Of a stretch of 64,000 nucleotides of DNA, positions 38,016-48,100 are shown in pieces. The translations under genes and the position numbers were made by a program. The DNA comes from Gammaproteobacteria bacterium (GTDB lineage: Bacteria; Pseudomonadota; Gammaproteobacteria; Xanthomonadales; Rhodanobacteraceae): the NCBI GenBank assembly GCA_021325195.1, contig JAJPHQ010000035.1, forward strand, positions 19,456 through 83,455, written 5' to 3'. The notes under the pieces were generated by a model that was given only the letters and a program-made list of their open reading frames with translations, had not been told where the DNA came from and did not search any database. Within the stretch, counting starts at the first letter, position 1; every line of letters begins with the position of its first letter.

Positions 38016-38804
38016 TCAGCGCCGCCGGCGGCGCTCTTCCACGCGCGGGCGCGGCGGATGCGGGTCGAGCACGTAGGCAACGCCGCCCAATTGCCGCATC
38101 TGCTGCTCGATCCACGCCGCACGCCGCAGCACGTAAGGCGACGGCCGGTCGGCGTGCCAGCCGCGCGGATCGGGCAGCACCGCGGCCAGCAGCGCGGCCT
38201 GGTGCGCGCTCAGGCGCGAGGCCGGTTCTTGGAAATACGCCTGCGAAGCCGCCTCCACGCCGTAGATGCCGTCGCCCAGTTCGGCGATGTTGGCGTACAC
38301 CTCGAGCACGCGGCGCTTGGGCCAGGTCAGGTCGATCAGCACAGTGAAATACGCTTCAAGGCCCTTGCGCACGAAGCTGCGGCCGCCCCACAGGAAAAGA
38401 TTCCGCGCCACCTGCTGGGTGATGGTGCTGGCGCCGCGCAGGTGTCCGCCTGCTTCCGCCGCGTCGATCGCGGAACGGATCGAGGCAACGTCGAAACCGT
38501 GATTGAAGGGGAAGGTCTGGTCCTCGCCGGCCACCATGGCCAGCGGTGCGACCGGTGCTATCCGGCTCCACGGCACCCATCGATAGCGCAAGCGGAAATC
38601 CCGCTCGCCGTGCAGCAGCGCCCCGATCCGGCGCTCGATCATGTAGGCACTGGTCAGCGGCGGCACGAAACGCAGCGCCAGCACCGCGAACCAGGTGATC
38701 GCGAGGAACGCGAGCAGCAGGCGCAGCGCGGCGCGGGCAATCCGGCGGCCCGGTGACCGCCGTGGCTGCCGTCCGCCCGCTGCCGCCGGACCCGCCGCCG
38801 TCAT
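38016..38804 (-). CDS. mtgA: Monofunctional biosynthetic peptidoglycan transglycosylase
   Basis: 262 residues: one N-terminal membrane helix (about 24-48) and a GT51 domain that polymerises lipid II into glycan strands on the periplasmic face. The catalytic glutamate is Glu94 in AGEDQTFPFNHGFD; further motifs are GASTITQQVARNLFLW and RRVLEVYANIAELGDGIYG, and PDPRGW near the end. Length is close to the usual 230-270. The ATG overlaps the stop of the upstream cyclic-di-GMP gene (ATGA), so translation is coupled. The last 15 residues are arginine-rich. Confidence 0.94.
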   Translation of the reverse strand: MTAAGPAAAGGRQPRRSPGRRIARAALRLLLAFLAITWFAVLALRFVPPLTSAYMIERRIGALLHGERDFRLRYRWVPWSRIAPVAPLAMVAGEDQTFPFNHGFDVASIRSAIDAAEAGGHLRGASTITQQVARNLFLWGGRSFVRKGLEAYFTVLIDLTWPKRRVLEVYANIAELGDGIYGVEAASQAYFQEPASRLSAHQAALLAAVLPDPRGWHADRPSPYVLRRAAWIEQQMRQLGGVAYVLDPHPPRPRVEERRRRR

Positions 38805-41686
38805 TCGCCGGAATGGAGGGGGTCGGCGCCCGGCCACGCCCGCGCGGGCTTGGCGTGGGCAAACAGGAAGCCCTGTCCGAATTCGCAGCCAAGCCGCAGC
38901 AGGGCGTCGCGCTGCGCCTCCGTCTCGATGCCTTCGGCGATCGCCTGCATCGACAGCGTGTCGGCCATCGCCAGGATCGCGCGCACCACGGCCTCGCTGC
39001 CGCCCTCGTCGCTGTCGGTGAGGTTGGCGACGAACGACTGGTCGATCTTCAGCGATTGCAGCGGGTACTGGTGCAGGTAACTCAGCGAGGAATACCCGGT
39101 GCCGAAATCGTCCAGCGCGATGCCGATGCCGGCATCGCGGAAGGTGCGCAGGATGCGCTTGACGTCCAGCGGGTTCTCGAGCAGCGCGCGTTCGGTGACC
39201 TCGATCCGCAGGCGACTGGCGGCGACGCCGTTCTGCGCCAGCAGCGACAGGATCCGGCGGTCGAGATCGGGATTGCGGAAGTGCCGTCCGGACAGGTTGA
39301 TGCTGACGAAGCTGCCCTCGCGCGTCAGCACGCCGGCGTCCCGGCACACCCGTTCGAACACCTGCCAGTCGATCGCCTCGGCGGTACCGCTTTCCTCGGC
39401 CACGGTCAGGAACTCGTTGGGCATCAGCAGGCCGCGCTTGGGGTGACGCCAGCGCATCAGCGCCTCGTAACCCACGACCTGGCCTTCGCGCAGCCGCACG
39501 ATCGGCTGGTAATGCGGCTCGAACTCGCCGCGGGTCAGGCCGCGGCGCAGATCGTTCTCCACTTCCAGCAGGGCGACCGCCTGCTGGCGCAGGCCCTCGT
39601 CGAACAGTGCGTAACGGTGGCGGCCGTCGGCCTTGGCCCGATACATCGCCGAATCGGCGTCGCGCAGCAATTCCTCGGGATGCAGGTAATGCGGCGCCGC
39701 CAGCGCGATGCCGATGGAAGTCGAGGTGAACAGTTCCTTGGCGGCCAGCCGGAACGGCGCGTTCAGTTCGTTGATGATGCGCTGGGCCACCGCGCAGGCG
39801 GTCTCGGCGTCGCCCACGTCTTCCAGCAGCACGCCGAATTCGTCGCCGCCCAGCCGCGCCACCACGTCCTGTGATTTCAGGCAGGCGCGCACCCGGCCGC
39901 CGGCCTGGAACAGCAGGTCGTCGCCGATCAGATGGCCCACCGAGTCGTTGATGACCTTGAAGCGGTCGAGATCCAGGAACAGCACCGCGAACAGCCGCGA
40001 CGGATCGGCGTGGTAATGCTCCAGCGCGCGCTCCAGGCGCTGCATCAGCAGGGTGCGGTTGGGCAGGCCGGTCAGCGAATCGTGCAGGGTCTCGTATTTC
40101 AGTCGCGCCTCGATGCGCTCGCGCTCGGCGATCTGCTCGCGCAGGTCGCGGTTGGCCAGCGCCAGCGCGCGGGTGCGTTCGCCGACCCGGCGCTCCAGCC
40201 CGGCGTAGGCCTGTTTCAGCGATTCGGTCGCGCGCACGCGCTCCAGTGCATTGGCGATGTGGTACGACACGAAGGTCAGGATTTCCTGGTCACGCAGGGT
40301 GTAGCGGTGCTCGGGCGAATAGCTCTGCACCGCCAGCGCGCCGACGGTGCGTTCGGCACACACCAGCGGCACGCCCAGCCAGCAAACCGAATCGGTGCCG
40401 AACTGCCCGACTTCGCCACTGGCGCGCAGCCGTTCGATCTCCGGCGCGTTGGCCAGCAGTGCGGTGCCGTGGCGGAGGACGTATTCGGTCAGGCCGTTGG
40501 CCAGCTTGCGCGGCCGGCGTTCCGTATCACGCTCGTCCACCGAGTAGGGGAAGGTCAGTTCGCTGCCGTTGTCGGCCAGCAGCGCGATGTAGAAGTTGCG
40601 CGCGTACAGCAGGCCGCCTACCACCCGGTGCACCGCGGCGTAGAACGCGTCGATGCTGTCGGTGGTGTTGGCCAGCTCTGCGATCCGGAACAGCGCCGCC
40701 TGCAGGCGTTCGCCACGCTGGCGTTCCAGCACCTGCTGCTGCAGCACCCGGTTGGCCTCGCGCAGCGCCTCGGTGCGTTCGGCCACGCGCTGTTCCAGCT
40801 CGGCGTGCGCGAAACGCCGTTCCAGCGCGGTCTGGATGTGCTGGGCCACGTACATCAGCAGCGACTTGTCGTGCTCGCCGTAATGATGGGCCTCGTCGTA
40901 GCTCTGCACCACCACGCAACCGGCAACCTCTTCGCCGTGCAGCAGCGGCACGCCCAGCCAGTCCACGCAATCCGGACCGGTGCTGTGGAAGGGGCCGTCC
41001 ACCTGCCGGCCGATGGCTTCCAGCGAGCCCATCAGCGGCTTGCCGTTGCGCAGCAGGTACCAGGTCGGGCCGTGGCGGATCTCCTCCATCGGCATCGGCG
41101 TGCGCGGGTCCGGCGCATCTGCGTCGGCCACGTCGGCGTAGTACGAGAAGCGCACGCTGTCGTGCTGCGCGTCGTACAGCGCAATGAAGAAGTTTTCTGC
41201 GTACATCAGCGTGCCGACGATGCCGTGCAGGGCACGGAACATCTCGGTGATGTCCTGATCGGAACTGGCCAGGTCGGCGATCGCATACAGCGCGCGCTGC
41301 AGGCGCTCGGCGCTCTCCAGCCGTTCGACCGACGCCGCCAGCGTGGCATGCCGGGTCAGCGCCGCCGCCCGTGCCGCGATCATGTCCGTGACGGCTTTGA
41401 ACAGTTGGCGGTCCTGGCCGCCATCGGGCGGCGGGGTGATCGCCAGCACCGTGCCGGGCTGGATCGGGATGCGCACCGCATCTCCGGGTGGGCTGCTCGC
41501 CGCGTCCCCGGTTTCCAGTCCGCTGCGGGCGTCCGGCAGCAGGGTCGAGACCAGCGATCGGGCCGCGGCCGTCACCGCCTCGGGGTCATCGGTTGTCCAC
41601 AGCCTGCAGCACGCCTGCAACAGGGCGGTCTCTGTCAGCGGCTGCAGGCTGACGGCGGTGGCCAGATGGTGAACATCGCCGGCCAT
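38801..41686 (-). CDS. GAF-GAF-GGDEF-EAL protein (cyclic-di-GMP turnover)
   Basis: 961 residues with no transmembrane segment. Two GAF-like sensor domains (about residues 125-300 and 325-490) share the recurring pattern GPDCVDWLGVPLLHGEEVAG / GTDSVCWLGVPLVCAERTVG and are joined by coiled coils (ERLQRALYAIADLAS, ERLQAALFRIAELAN). A third coiled coil leads to the GGDEF domain, with an intact RLGGDEF at 611-617, and then an EAL domain with YEALMRW at 740-746, NLSGRHF, the DDFGTGYSSLSYL loop and EGIETEAQ. Both the synthase and the phosphodiesterase motifs look intact, so the protein may make or destroy cyclic-di-GMP depending on ligand. mtgA is translationally coupled downstream. Confidence 0.93.
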   Translation of the reverse strand: MAGDVHHLATAVSLQPLTETALLQACCRLWTTDDPEAVTAAARSLVSTLLPDARSGLETGDAASSPPGDAVRIPIQPGTVLAITPPPDGGQDRQLFKAVTDMIAARAAALTRHATLAASVERLESAERLQRALYAIADLASSDQDITEMFRALHGIVGTLMYAENFFIALYDAQHDSVRFSYYADVADADAPDPRTPMPMEEIRHGPTWYLLRNGKPLMGSLEAIGRQVDGPFHSTGPDCVDWLGVPLLHGEEVAGCVVVQSYDEAHHYGEHDKSLLMYVAQHIQTALERRFAHAELEQRVAERTEALREANRVLQQQVLERQRGERLQAALFRIAELANTTDSIDAFYAAVHRVVGGLLYARNFYIALLADNGSELTFPYSVDERDTERRPRKLANGLTEYVLRHGTALLANAPEIERLRASGEVGQFGTDSVCWLGVPLVCAERTVGALAVQSYSPEHRYTLRDQEILTFVSYHIANALERVRATESLKQAYAGLERRVGERTRALALANRDLREQIAERERIEARLKYETLHDSLTGLPNRTLLMQRLERALEHYHADPSRLFAVLFLDLDRFKVINDSVGHLIGDDLLFQAGGRVRACLKSQDVVARLGGDEFGVLLEDVGDAETACAVAQRIINELNAPFRLAAKELFTSTSIGIALAAPHYLHPEELLRDADSAMYRAKADGRHRYALFDEGLRQQAVALLEVENDLRRGLTRGEFEPHYQPIVRLREGQVVGYEALMRWRHPKRGLLMPNEFLTVAEESGTAEAIDWQVFERVCRDAGVLTREGSFVSINLSGRHFRNPDLDRRILSLLAQNGVAASRLRIEVTERALLENPLDVKRILRTFRDAGIGIALDDFGTGYSSLSYLHQYPLQSLKIDQSFVANLTDSDEGGSEAVVRAILAMADTLSMQAIAEGIETEAQRDALLRLGCEFGQGFLFAHAKPARAWPGADPLHSGE

Positions 41687-41787
41687 GTACGGTCCAATCC
41701 CCTGTAACGGAGGCCAAGTGTAACCCCTTCAGCCCCGTGCAGTTTGTGTGCCGGCCTGCGTTCGGGGGAGGGACGGCCGGCAGATTG

Positions 41788-41817
41788 TTAGCAAAATGTA
41801 ATTTCCTGTCGTATAAT
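41788..41817 (+). promoter_or_regulatory. Sigma-70 promoter upstream of the secreted protein gene
   Basis: A perfect -10 box TATAAT (41812-41817) is preceded by TTAGCA (41788-41793) at 18 bases. It lies 72 bases before the ATG at 41890, leaving a leader of about 65 nt. Confidence 0.6.
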
Positions 41818-41889
41818 CGGACCCAAAGACGGCGGGGCTGCCCCGTCCTGCCGTTGCGGGAGCGGCCAACAGGAGCGACAGACAGCGCG

Positions 41890-42876
41890 ATGCGTCGAAT
41901 GCTTGCCACAGCAGTGATTGCCGGCATGGGTCTGGCCCTGCCGCTGCTGGCTTTCGGCCAGGCGCCGGTCGTGCCGCCCGGGTCGAAACCCAAGGCGGCC
42001 GAAACCACGCCGGTGTGGCAGGGTCCCGATCACACCTCGCTTTCGCTGATCACGGCAGGCAATGCCCCCGCTCCGACCGTGCCGGCTGGCGCCGCGACGT
42101 TTCCGTCCATGGATGCCCGTGCGCAATCGACGCGTGCGGGGTTGCGTCTGGATACCGCGCCCGGCATCTACGCGCACGCCGGTGTCGGAGCAATCCGCTG
42201 GACACCGGAAACCCCGGATTGCACTCCCGCGATGCGCGAGGCCGCGGCCTGCGCCAATGTGTTGCCGCAGGCCGGCGTGCAGAGGAGTGAAATCGGCGCC
42301 GGTTACGCGGGGCACGGCGTCAAGCTCGATCTCTCGGTGGGCCAGTCGCAAACCCAGTCCAGCGTTTCGCCCTTGGCCTCGCGTCTGGCCGGGGCGGCGG
42401 TGCTGCCCCGTGTGTTGCCCGGCGAAGCGGGTGCGGACATCGCCGCGCCCCTGTGGTTCGGCAACAGCACCTCCACCAGCATCAGCGCGCACGGCGAGGT
42501 GAGGGTCGCGCCGGGCACCAAACTGGATCTCGGCGCCAGCCGCGGCCGCGTGCACTTCCTGCCCGGTTCGGGTGTGGCGGACGGCGACGATCTGGACCAG
42601 ACCACCCTGAGTCTGGGCATCGCGCACGGGCCCGTCAGCGGCGCCATCGTCGGGCACGTGCTGGAGCCGGCCCTGCCCGGCAGCCTGCCTTACGCGAACC
42701 AGCGCTGGAGCGGGATCGACCTCGGCATCAGCGTGCGTCTGCCGTGGCGCGGCGAACTGAACTTCGGTGCGCAGAACGTGTGGACCTCCGGCAAATCGCC
42801 GCTGCTGCTCGGCCCCGCCGACGCCCCGCAGGACCAGGGCCGCGTGCCGTACGTGCAGTACCACCAGGATCTGTAA
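41890..42876 (+). CDS. Secreted protein of unknown function, possibly outer-membrane beta-structure
   Basis: 328 residues from ATG 41890. A signal peptide (MLATAVIAGMGLALPLLAFG, cleavage near QA) is followed by a Pro/Ala-rich stretch and then alternating, glycine- and serine-rich strands (SEIGAGYAGHGVKLDLSVG, TKLDLGASRGRVHFLPG, ISVRLPWRGELNFGAQNVW) that look like an outer-membrane beta-barrel or beta-sandwich. I do not recognise a family. The frame is open before this ATG but crosses a promoter. It is followed by the TPR-oxygenase gene 79 bp away on the same strand; a link to the receptor island downstream is possible but not shown. Confidence 0.6.
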   Translation: MRRMLATAVIAGMGLALPLLAFGQAPVVPPGSKPKAAETTPVWQGPDHTSLSLITAGNAPAPTVPAGAATFPSMDARAQSTRAGLRLDTAPGIYAHAGVGAIRWTPETPDCTPAMREAAACANVLPQAGVQRSEIGAGYAGHGVKLDLSVGQSQTQSSVSPLASRLAGAAVLPRVLPGEAGADIAAPLWFGNSTSTSISAHGEVRVAPGTKLDLGASRGRVHFLPGSGVADGDDLDQTTLSLGIAHGPVSGAIVGHVLEPALPGSLPYANQRWSGIDLGISVRLPWRGELNFGAQNVWTSGKSPLLLGPADAPQDQGRVPYVQYHQDL

Positions 42877-42955
42877 TCCCTCGCCGCGTCTGCCGTGCAT
42901 GCCGGCGGCTACGCGTCCGCTTGCGTGCAAGCGAGCCCGCGTGCAGGCTTGAAGG

Positions 42956-44782
42956 GTGAACAGCCATTCCGCCGTCAACGTTTTCGACACGCTGCGCCAC
43001 GCTTCCGCGTTGCTTAAGGCCGGCAGACACGCCCCCGCGCGTGAACTGCTGGGTGCCGTGCTGCGTGGGCAGCCGAATCTGGCCGAGGCGCACTGGCTGC
43101 TCGCCGGGTCGTTTTTCCAGACCGACGATCTCGTCAACGCACAGCGGGAACTGCAGGTCTGCATCCGGCTGCAACCCCGCAATCCCGAGCCGCACGTCCT
43201 CGCGGGTCGCATCTTCGTCGCAAGCGGACAACCCGAAGCGGCGGCGCGCGCATTCCGGCAGGCGCTGCAAATCGACGGCGATCACGCCTCCGCTGCTGCG
43301 GCGCTGGCGCGCGTGCTGCTGATGCAGGGCCGTGCCGAAGAAGCGCGCGCAGTCATCGAGCCGCTCATCGCGAAGCCCGTTGCGACATCCGAACTCAGGA
43401 TGCTTTACGGCCACGCGCTGATGGTGCTCGGCAGGCCGGCGGAAGCCGAGGCTGCGTTCCGCAACCTGCTCGAAAGGGAGCCGGACAACGGCGAGGCGAG
43501 ATGCAGGCTGGCGGCGATACTGGCCGACGACAACCGCTCCGTCGAGGCCGAAACCGAAGTGCGCACGGCGATTGCCCGCGCGGGCGTGAAGTCGCCCGAT
43601 GCAGCCTTCGTGCTGGCCCGCGCTTTGATGGGGCAAGGCAGGTTCGAGGAGGCCGAAGCGGAATTCCGGCAGGTGGTGCGCGCGCGTCCCGATCACGTGA
43701 CCGCACAGAGCAACCTGTCCGAACTGGTGTGGATGCGCACCGGCAACGTGGATGAGGCGAGTGCGGAAATCGATGCCGTGCTGCGCGCGCAGCCGCGATT
43801 TTCCGCGTTGCGAATCGCCAAGGCGCGGCTGCTGCTGAGCGCACGCCGTTCCGAGGATGCGCTGGCGGTGGTCGAAGCGGGGCTTTCCCTGGCTGCGCAG
43901 GATGCCGATCTGTTGAACGCCGCGGTCACGATCGCGCTGGATTTCGACGGCAAGCGTGCCCTGGAGTACGCGCAAAGGTCGGTGCGGCTTGCACCGGATG
44001 ATCGCGTGGCCCAGGTGGGGTTCGGCAACGCTTCGCTGGCGGTGGGCCAGGCGCGACAGGCTCTCGATATTGCGGAAAGACTGCATCGTCTCGATCCGGC
44101 CGATGGTCAGGCCCTGGCGATGCAGGCCGATGCGCTGCGGATGCTGGGCGATCCCCGCTATCGCGAGTTGCTCGATTACCGGCACTTCGTCCGGGCCGAG
44201 CTGCTGGATGTTCCGGCGGGGTGGCCGGATCTGGATTCCTATCTGACCGATCTGGTGCGCGAGCTCGAGCGCCGGCACGTTTTGCAGGCTCACCCCATCG
44301 GGAATTCGCTGCGTCAGGGCAGCCAAGTGGAATTGGACCCGGATCGCTCGCCGGACGCGGCGATACGGGCCTTCCCCCGTGCGATCGACGGCCCGATTCG
44401 CCGCTACATGAGAGCCTTGGGTCCCGGAAGCGACCCCATGCGCCGGCGCAACACGGGACGTTACCGGATCAGCGGCATGTGGTCGGTGCGGCTCCGTCCA
44501 CACGGGTTCCACGTCAACCACTACCATCCGCGGGGTTGGCTGTCGTCGGCGTGTTATCTGCATCTGCCCGCTGCAATCGAAAGCCGCGGCGGCGAAGGCT
44601 GGCTGAAGTTCGGCGAACCGGCGTTTCCGACCACGCCTGCCCTCGAGGCGGAGTACTTCCTCAAGCCCGAACCGGGGTTGCTGGCATTGTTCCCGGCTTA
44701 CCTGTGGCACGGCACCGTGCCGTTCGCCGGCGCCCCGGAAGAAAACCGTCTCACGATCGCCTTCGACGTGCTGCCGGCTTGA
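42956..44782 (+). CDS. TPR-repeat protein with C-terminal putative 2OG-Fe(II) oxygenase domain
   Basis: 608 residues with no signal peptide. Residues 1 to about 400 are TPR-like repeats (EAHWLLAGSFFQTDDLVNAQ, EAEAAFRNLLEREPDNGEA, and others). From about 415 on is a domain like the putative 2OG-Fe(II) oxygenase family PF13759 that follows TPRs in Xanthomonads and Sphingomonads: RISGMWSVRL, then HVNHYHPRGWLSSACYLHLP with histidines 519, 522 and 524, and LFPAYLWHGTVPF near the end. These folds hydroxylate proteins or small molecules using iron and 2-oxoglutarate; the substrate is unknown. The GTG at 42956 is used; no ATG lies close by. It heads the receptor/sulfotransferase island. Confidence 0.8.
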   Translation: MNSHSAVNVFDTLRHASALLKAGRHAPARELLGAVLRGQPNLAEAHWLLAGSFFQTDDLVNAQRELQVCIRLQPRNPEPHVLAGRIFVASGQPEAAARAFRQALQIDGDHASAAAALARVLLMQGRAEEARAVIEPLIAKPVATSELRMLYGHALMVLGRPAEAEAAFRNLLEREPDNGEARCRLAAILADDNRSVEAETEVRTAIARAGVKSPDAAFVLARALMGQGRFEEAEAEFRQVVRARPDHVTAQSNLSELVWMRTGNVDEASAEIDAVLRAQPRFSALRIAKARLLLSARRSEDALAVVEAGLSLAAQDADLLNAAVTIALDFDGKRALEYAQRSVRLAPDDRVAQVGFGNASLAVGQARQALDIAERLHRLDPADGQALAMQADALRMLGDPRYRELLDYRHFVRAELLDVPAGWPDLDSYLTDLVRELERRHVLQAHPIGNSLRQGSQVELDPDRSPDAAIRAFPRAIDGPIRRYMRALGPGSDPMRRRNTGRYRISGMWSVRLRPHGFHVNHYHPRGWLSSACYLHLPAAIESRGGEGWLKFGEPAFPTTPALEAEYFLKPEPGLLALFPAYLWHGTVPFAGAPEENRLTIAFDVLPA

Positions 44783-45123
44783 AGTGCGGACGGCAGGACT
44801 GAATGGGCGCTGACCGCAGGCACTTGCCATTAACCGCAATTTCACGTATTCAGGGCCTTTCAACGAGACGACCGCCACGGCGAGGGCCTTGCGGGCGGTC
44901 TGCGCAAGAGGAGGGGTGACTTCGAATCCCCGCCGGCACGGCATGGTCCGCAAGCTCGCAACGAGCGCGCGGTGTCATCACACGTGAACCGCAGGGGATT
45001 CCCAAAGGGTTAGAAAGTTGTTAGCATCCGACCCCGCCGATGGGGTCAAAAGAGCCTTCGCTGCCGACTCAGGCGAGGGCTCTTTCCCAAAAACCGTGTC
45101 ACATCTGACGTTTGGAGAGTGTA
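44783..45123 (+). other. Leader region upstream of the first TonB-dependent receptor, with two hairpins
   Basis: 341 bp without a gene. A short hairpin GACCCC/GGGGTC (about 45029-45046) is directly followed by AGAGCC-T-TCGC paired with GCGA-G-GGCTCT (about 45051-45085) and then TTTCCC. Placed just before the ATG at 45124, this could be a 5' leader attenuator or terminator of the upstream gene. A tRNA T-arm-like segment near 44915 is not part of a tRNA. Confidence 0.45.
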
Positions 45124-48100
45124 ATGAGACTTGACCGCAGTGAGCTGTCCAAGGCCGTGCGCACGGCACTTTCGCTGGGTGCCGTCGCCGCCGTGGGAGC
45201 GGCGGGCAGCGCCTACGCGCAGAACGCCGCGCCGCAAGGGCAGAACAATCAATCCCCGCAGACCCTGCAGACCATCGTGGTCACGGGTTCGCACATCCGC
45301 CGCGTGGACCTGGAGACTTCCAACCCCGTCGTGGCGGTCACCTCGCAGCAGATCCAGGCCACCGGCAAGTTGACGCTGGGCGACGTGGTGCAGCAATTGC
45401 CGGTCATCACCGGCGGTGTCGAGAACCCGCGTGTCAACAACGGCGGTGGCTCGGGCCAGACCTTGGTCGGCCTGCGCGGTCTTGGTTCCAGCCGCACGCT
45501 GGTGCTGGTCGATGGCCAGCGCGTGATCAACAACGATCTGAACTCGATTCCTGCCGCGGCGGTGGAACGCATCGAGGTGCTCACCGACGGCGCTTCCGCC
45601 GTATACGGTTCCGATGCGATCGGCGGCGTCATCAACATCATCCTGAAGTCGAACTATCAGGGCGCCCAGTTCCAGGCCAATTACGGCATCTCGGACCACG
45701 ATGACGGCGAGCGCAAGGGCGCCAGCTTCATGTTCGGCCAGAGTTCCGACAAGGGCAGCATCCTGGCCGGCGTGGACTACAACAAGTTCGATGCCGTGCT
45801 GCAGTCGCAGCGCAATTACTCCAAGAATGCCGTGAACCTGTCGGCGACGAATACCACCTCCAGTCATGCCGTACCCGGCTCGGGGGTGCACACGGTCATC
45901 GGGGGTTCCTCCTACGCTGCCCGTGATCGCATCTTCGTGGCTCCGGGCATGAACCCGCTCCCGCCGAACCTGGCGGGTTGCAGCAGCCTGTCGCTCAACC
46001 CGGATGCGGCTACGGCCGGTACCAGCCCGACTACGTATGCCGATTACCACTGCTTCGGCAAAATCCCGGGGCTGAACGACAAATACAACTACGCGGCGGT
46101 CAACCTGTTGATGACTCCGCAGGAGCGCACCAGCGGATTCTTCAAGGGCGTCTACCACCTCAGCGATAACGTGGACTTCTACGGCACGGTGTATCACGAG
46201 AAGACCGTGTCGGCTTCCCAGTTGGCTCCGGCGGTGTTCGGTACCGGCTTGTTTGCAACCGGGTTCAAGATTTCCAAGGACAACTACTACAACCCGTTTG
46301 GAGTGGATTTCACGACAAACGGCAATACGTATGCGGCACGTGCGTTCCCCGCCGGCCCCCGCTACTTTTCGGGTACGCTCACCACTGACCAGTTGATTGC
46401 CGGCTTGAGGGGCAATGTCAATCTGTTCAACCAGAACTGGAGCTGGGACGTGGGCTACAACTATGGCCACGTCTCGCAACTGCTCACCAACCGTGGTCTG
46501 CCGAATCAGAACATCCTGAACCTCGAAGCTGGCCCGTCGTTCAAGGATCCGACCACCGGACAGATTGTTTGTGGCACCTACGATCCCAAACAGCCGAATA
46601 ACGGTGCGATTGCCAACTGCACGCCGTTCGATCCATTCAACCTGTACAGCCCCAGCGCCCAGGCTGCGATCAAGGCCGCCGCGAGTCCCGCGATGGTCAA
46701 CGACTGGCAGATCGAGCGCACCATGCACGCCGACATCAGTGGCGGCCTGTTCGATCTGCCGGCCGGCACCGTGCAGTTGGCGGCGGGCGCGGCGTATCGC
46801 AAGGAATATACCGACAACACCGTCAGCGCCGATCTGCTGGTCAACCCGACTACGGGTACCTGCACGCTGGGCAGCCAGTGCTCATCGCACCTGCAGGGCG
46901 GATACAACGTCAAGGAAGTCTATGCCGAGGCGTTCATTCCGATCCTGAAGGATCTGCCCTTTGTGCACGCCCTGAATGTGACCTTGGGTGACCGTTACTC
47001 GAAGTACAGCACCTTCGGCAGCACCACCAACTGGAAGATCGCGGTGGAATACCGCCCGATCGAGGACCTGTTGCTGCGCGGCACCGTGGCACGGGTGTTC
47101 CGTGCGCCGACCATCGGCGACGTGTTCGCCTCTCCTGCCAGCAGTGCACCGTTGTTGACCAGCGATCCCTGCGATTTCTCCGGCACCGGAGCCAATCCGA
47201 ACGCGGGCAATCCCGCTTGCAAGAACGTGCCGGCAACCGGCCCCTTCACGGACACCTTCGTGGCCAGCGGTCAGCAGATCAAGGCGCTGACTTCTGGTTC
47301 CGCGTTCGCCGGCTTCCCGCTGGGTCCGGAAAACGGCAAGTCGTTCGACTTCGGCGCGGTGTATTCGCCGCATTACATCCCTGGCCTGTCGGTCAGCGCG
47401 GACGTCTGGCGCATCTATCTGGACCATGTAATCACGCCGGTCGGTGCGCAAACCGTACTGAACCTGTGTTTTGCAGGCCAGACCATCTACTGCCCCTTGA
47501 TCACGCGTAGTTCGAACCCCGGGACTCAGGGACAACCGCAGCTGTTCCTGCTGCCGACCGCCAACCTTGGCCGATTCGACGTCAAGGGTGTTGACATGTC
47601 GGCCAATTACAGGCTGCCGCAGTTCGCGTTCGGCCAGTTCAACATCGGCCTCAATGCGACGTACATGAAGCAAGCCAAGGTGCAGAGTGCGCCGGGGCAG
47701 CCGGGCAACTCGGTGTTGAACTACGTCGGCGTGATGGGTTCGACCGGTTCGTCGCTGCAGGCGTCCTGTCCGGGTGGTGCGCCAGGCGCGATCTGCTTCT
47801 TCCCGCGGATTCGCGCTCAGGGCACGTTGGGCTGGCAGTTGGGTCCGTGGGATGCGCAGTGGACCATGACCTACAGCAGCCACTTCCAGGTGGGCTCCTA
47901 CGACGTCTCGCAGGGTGCGACGGCGGCAGCCGGGTTCACCCCGAAGGGTCCTGCTGGTCCGTACGTCTTGAAGTACGGCGGGTCCGTGTACAACAACGTC
48001 ACCGTCGGTTACAACATCGCGCCGATCAACACCCGGATCGATGTGGGCATCGACAACGTGATGGACAAGCAGCCGCCGCTGCTGTACGCCAACAACTCGC

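Noticed and set aside
44880..44940. Segment near 44915 resembling a tRNA T-arm (GGGG..TTCGAAT..CCCC)
   Set aside because: The T-loop is too long (11 bases), and no matching acceptor, D or anticodon arms can be folded around it.
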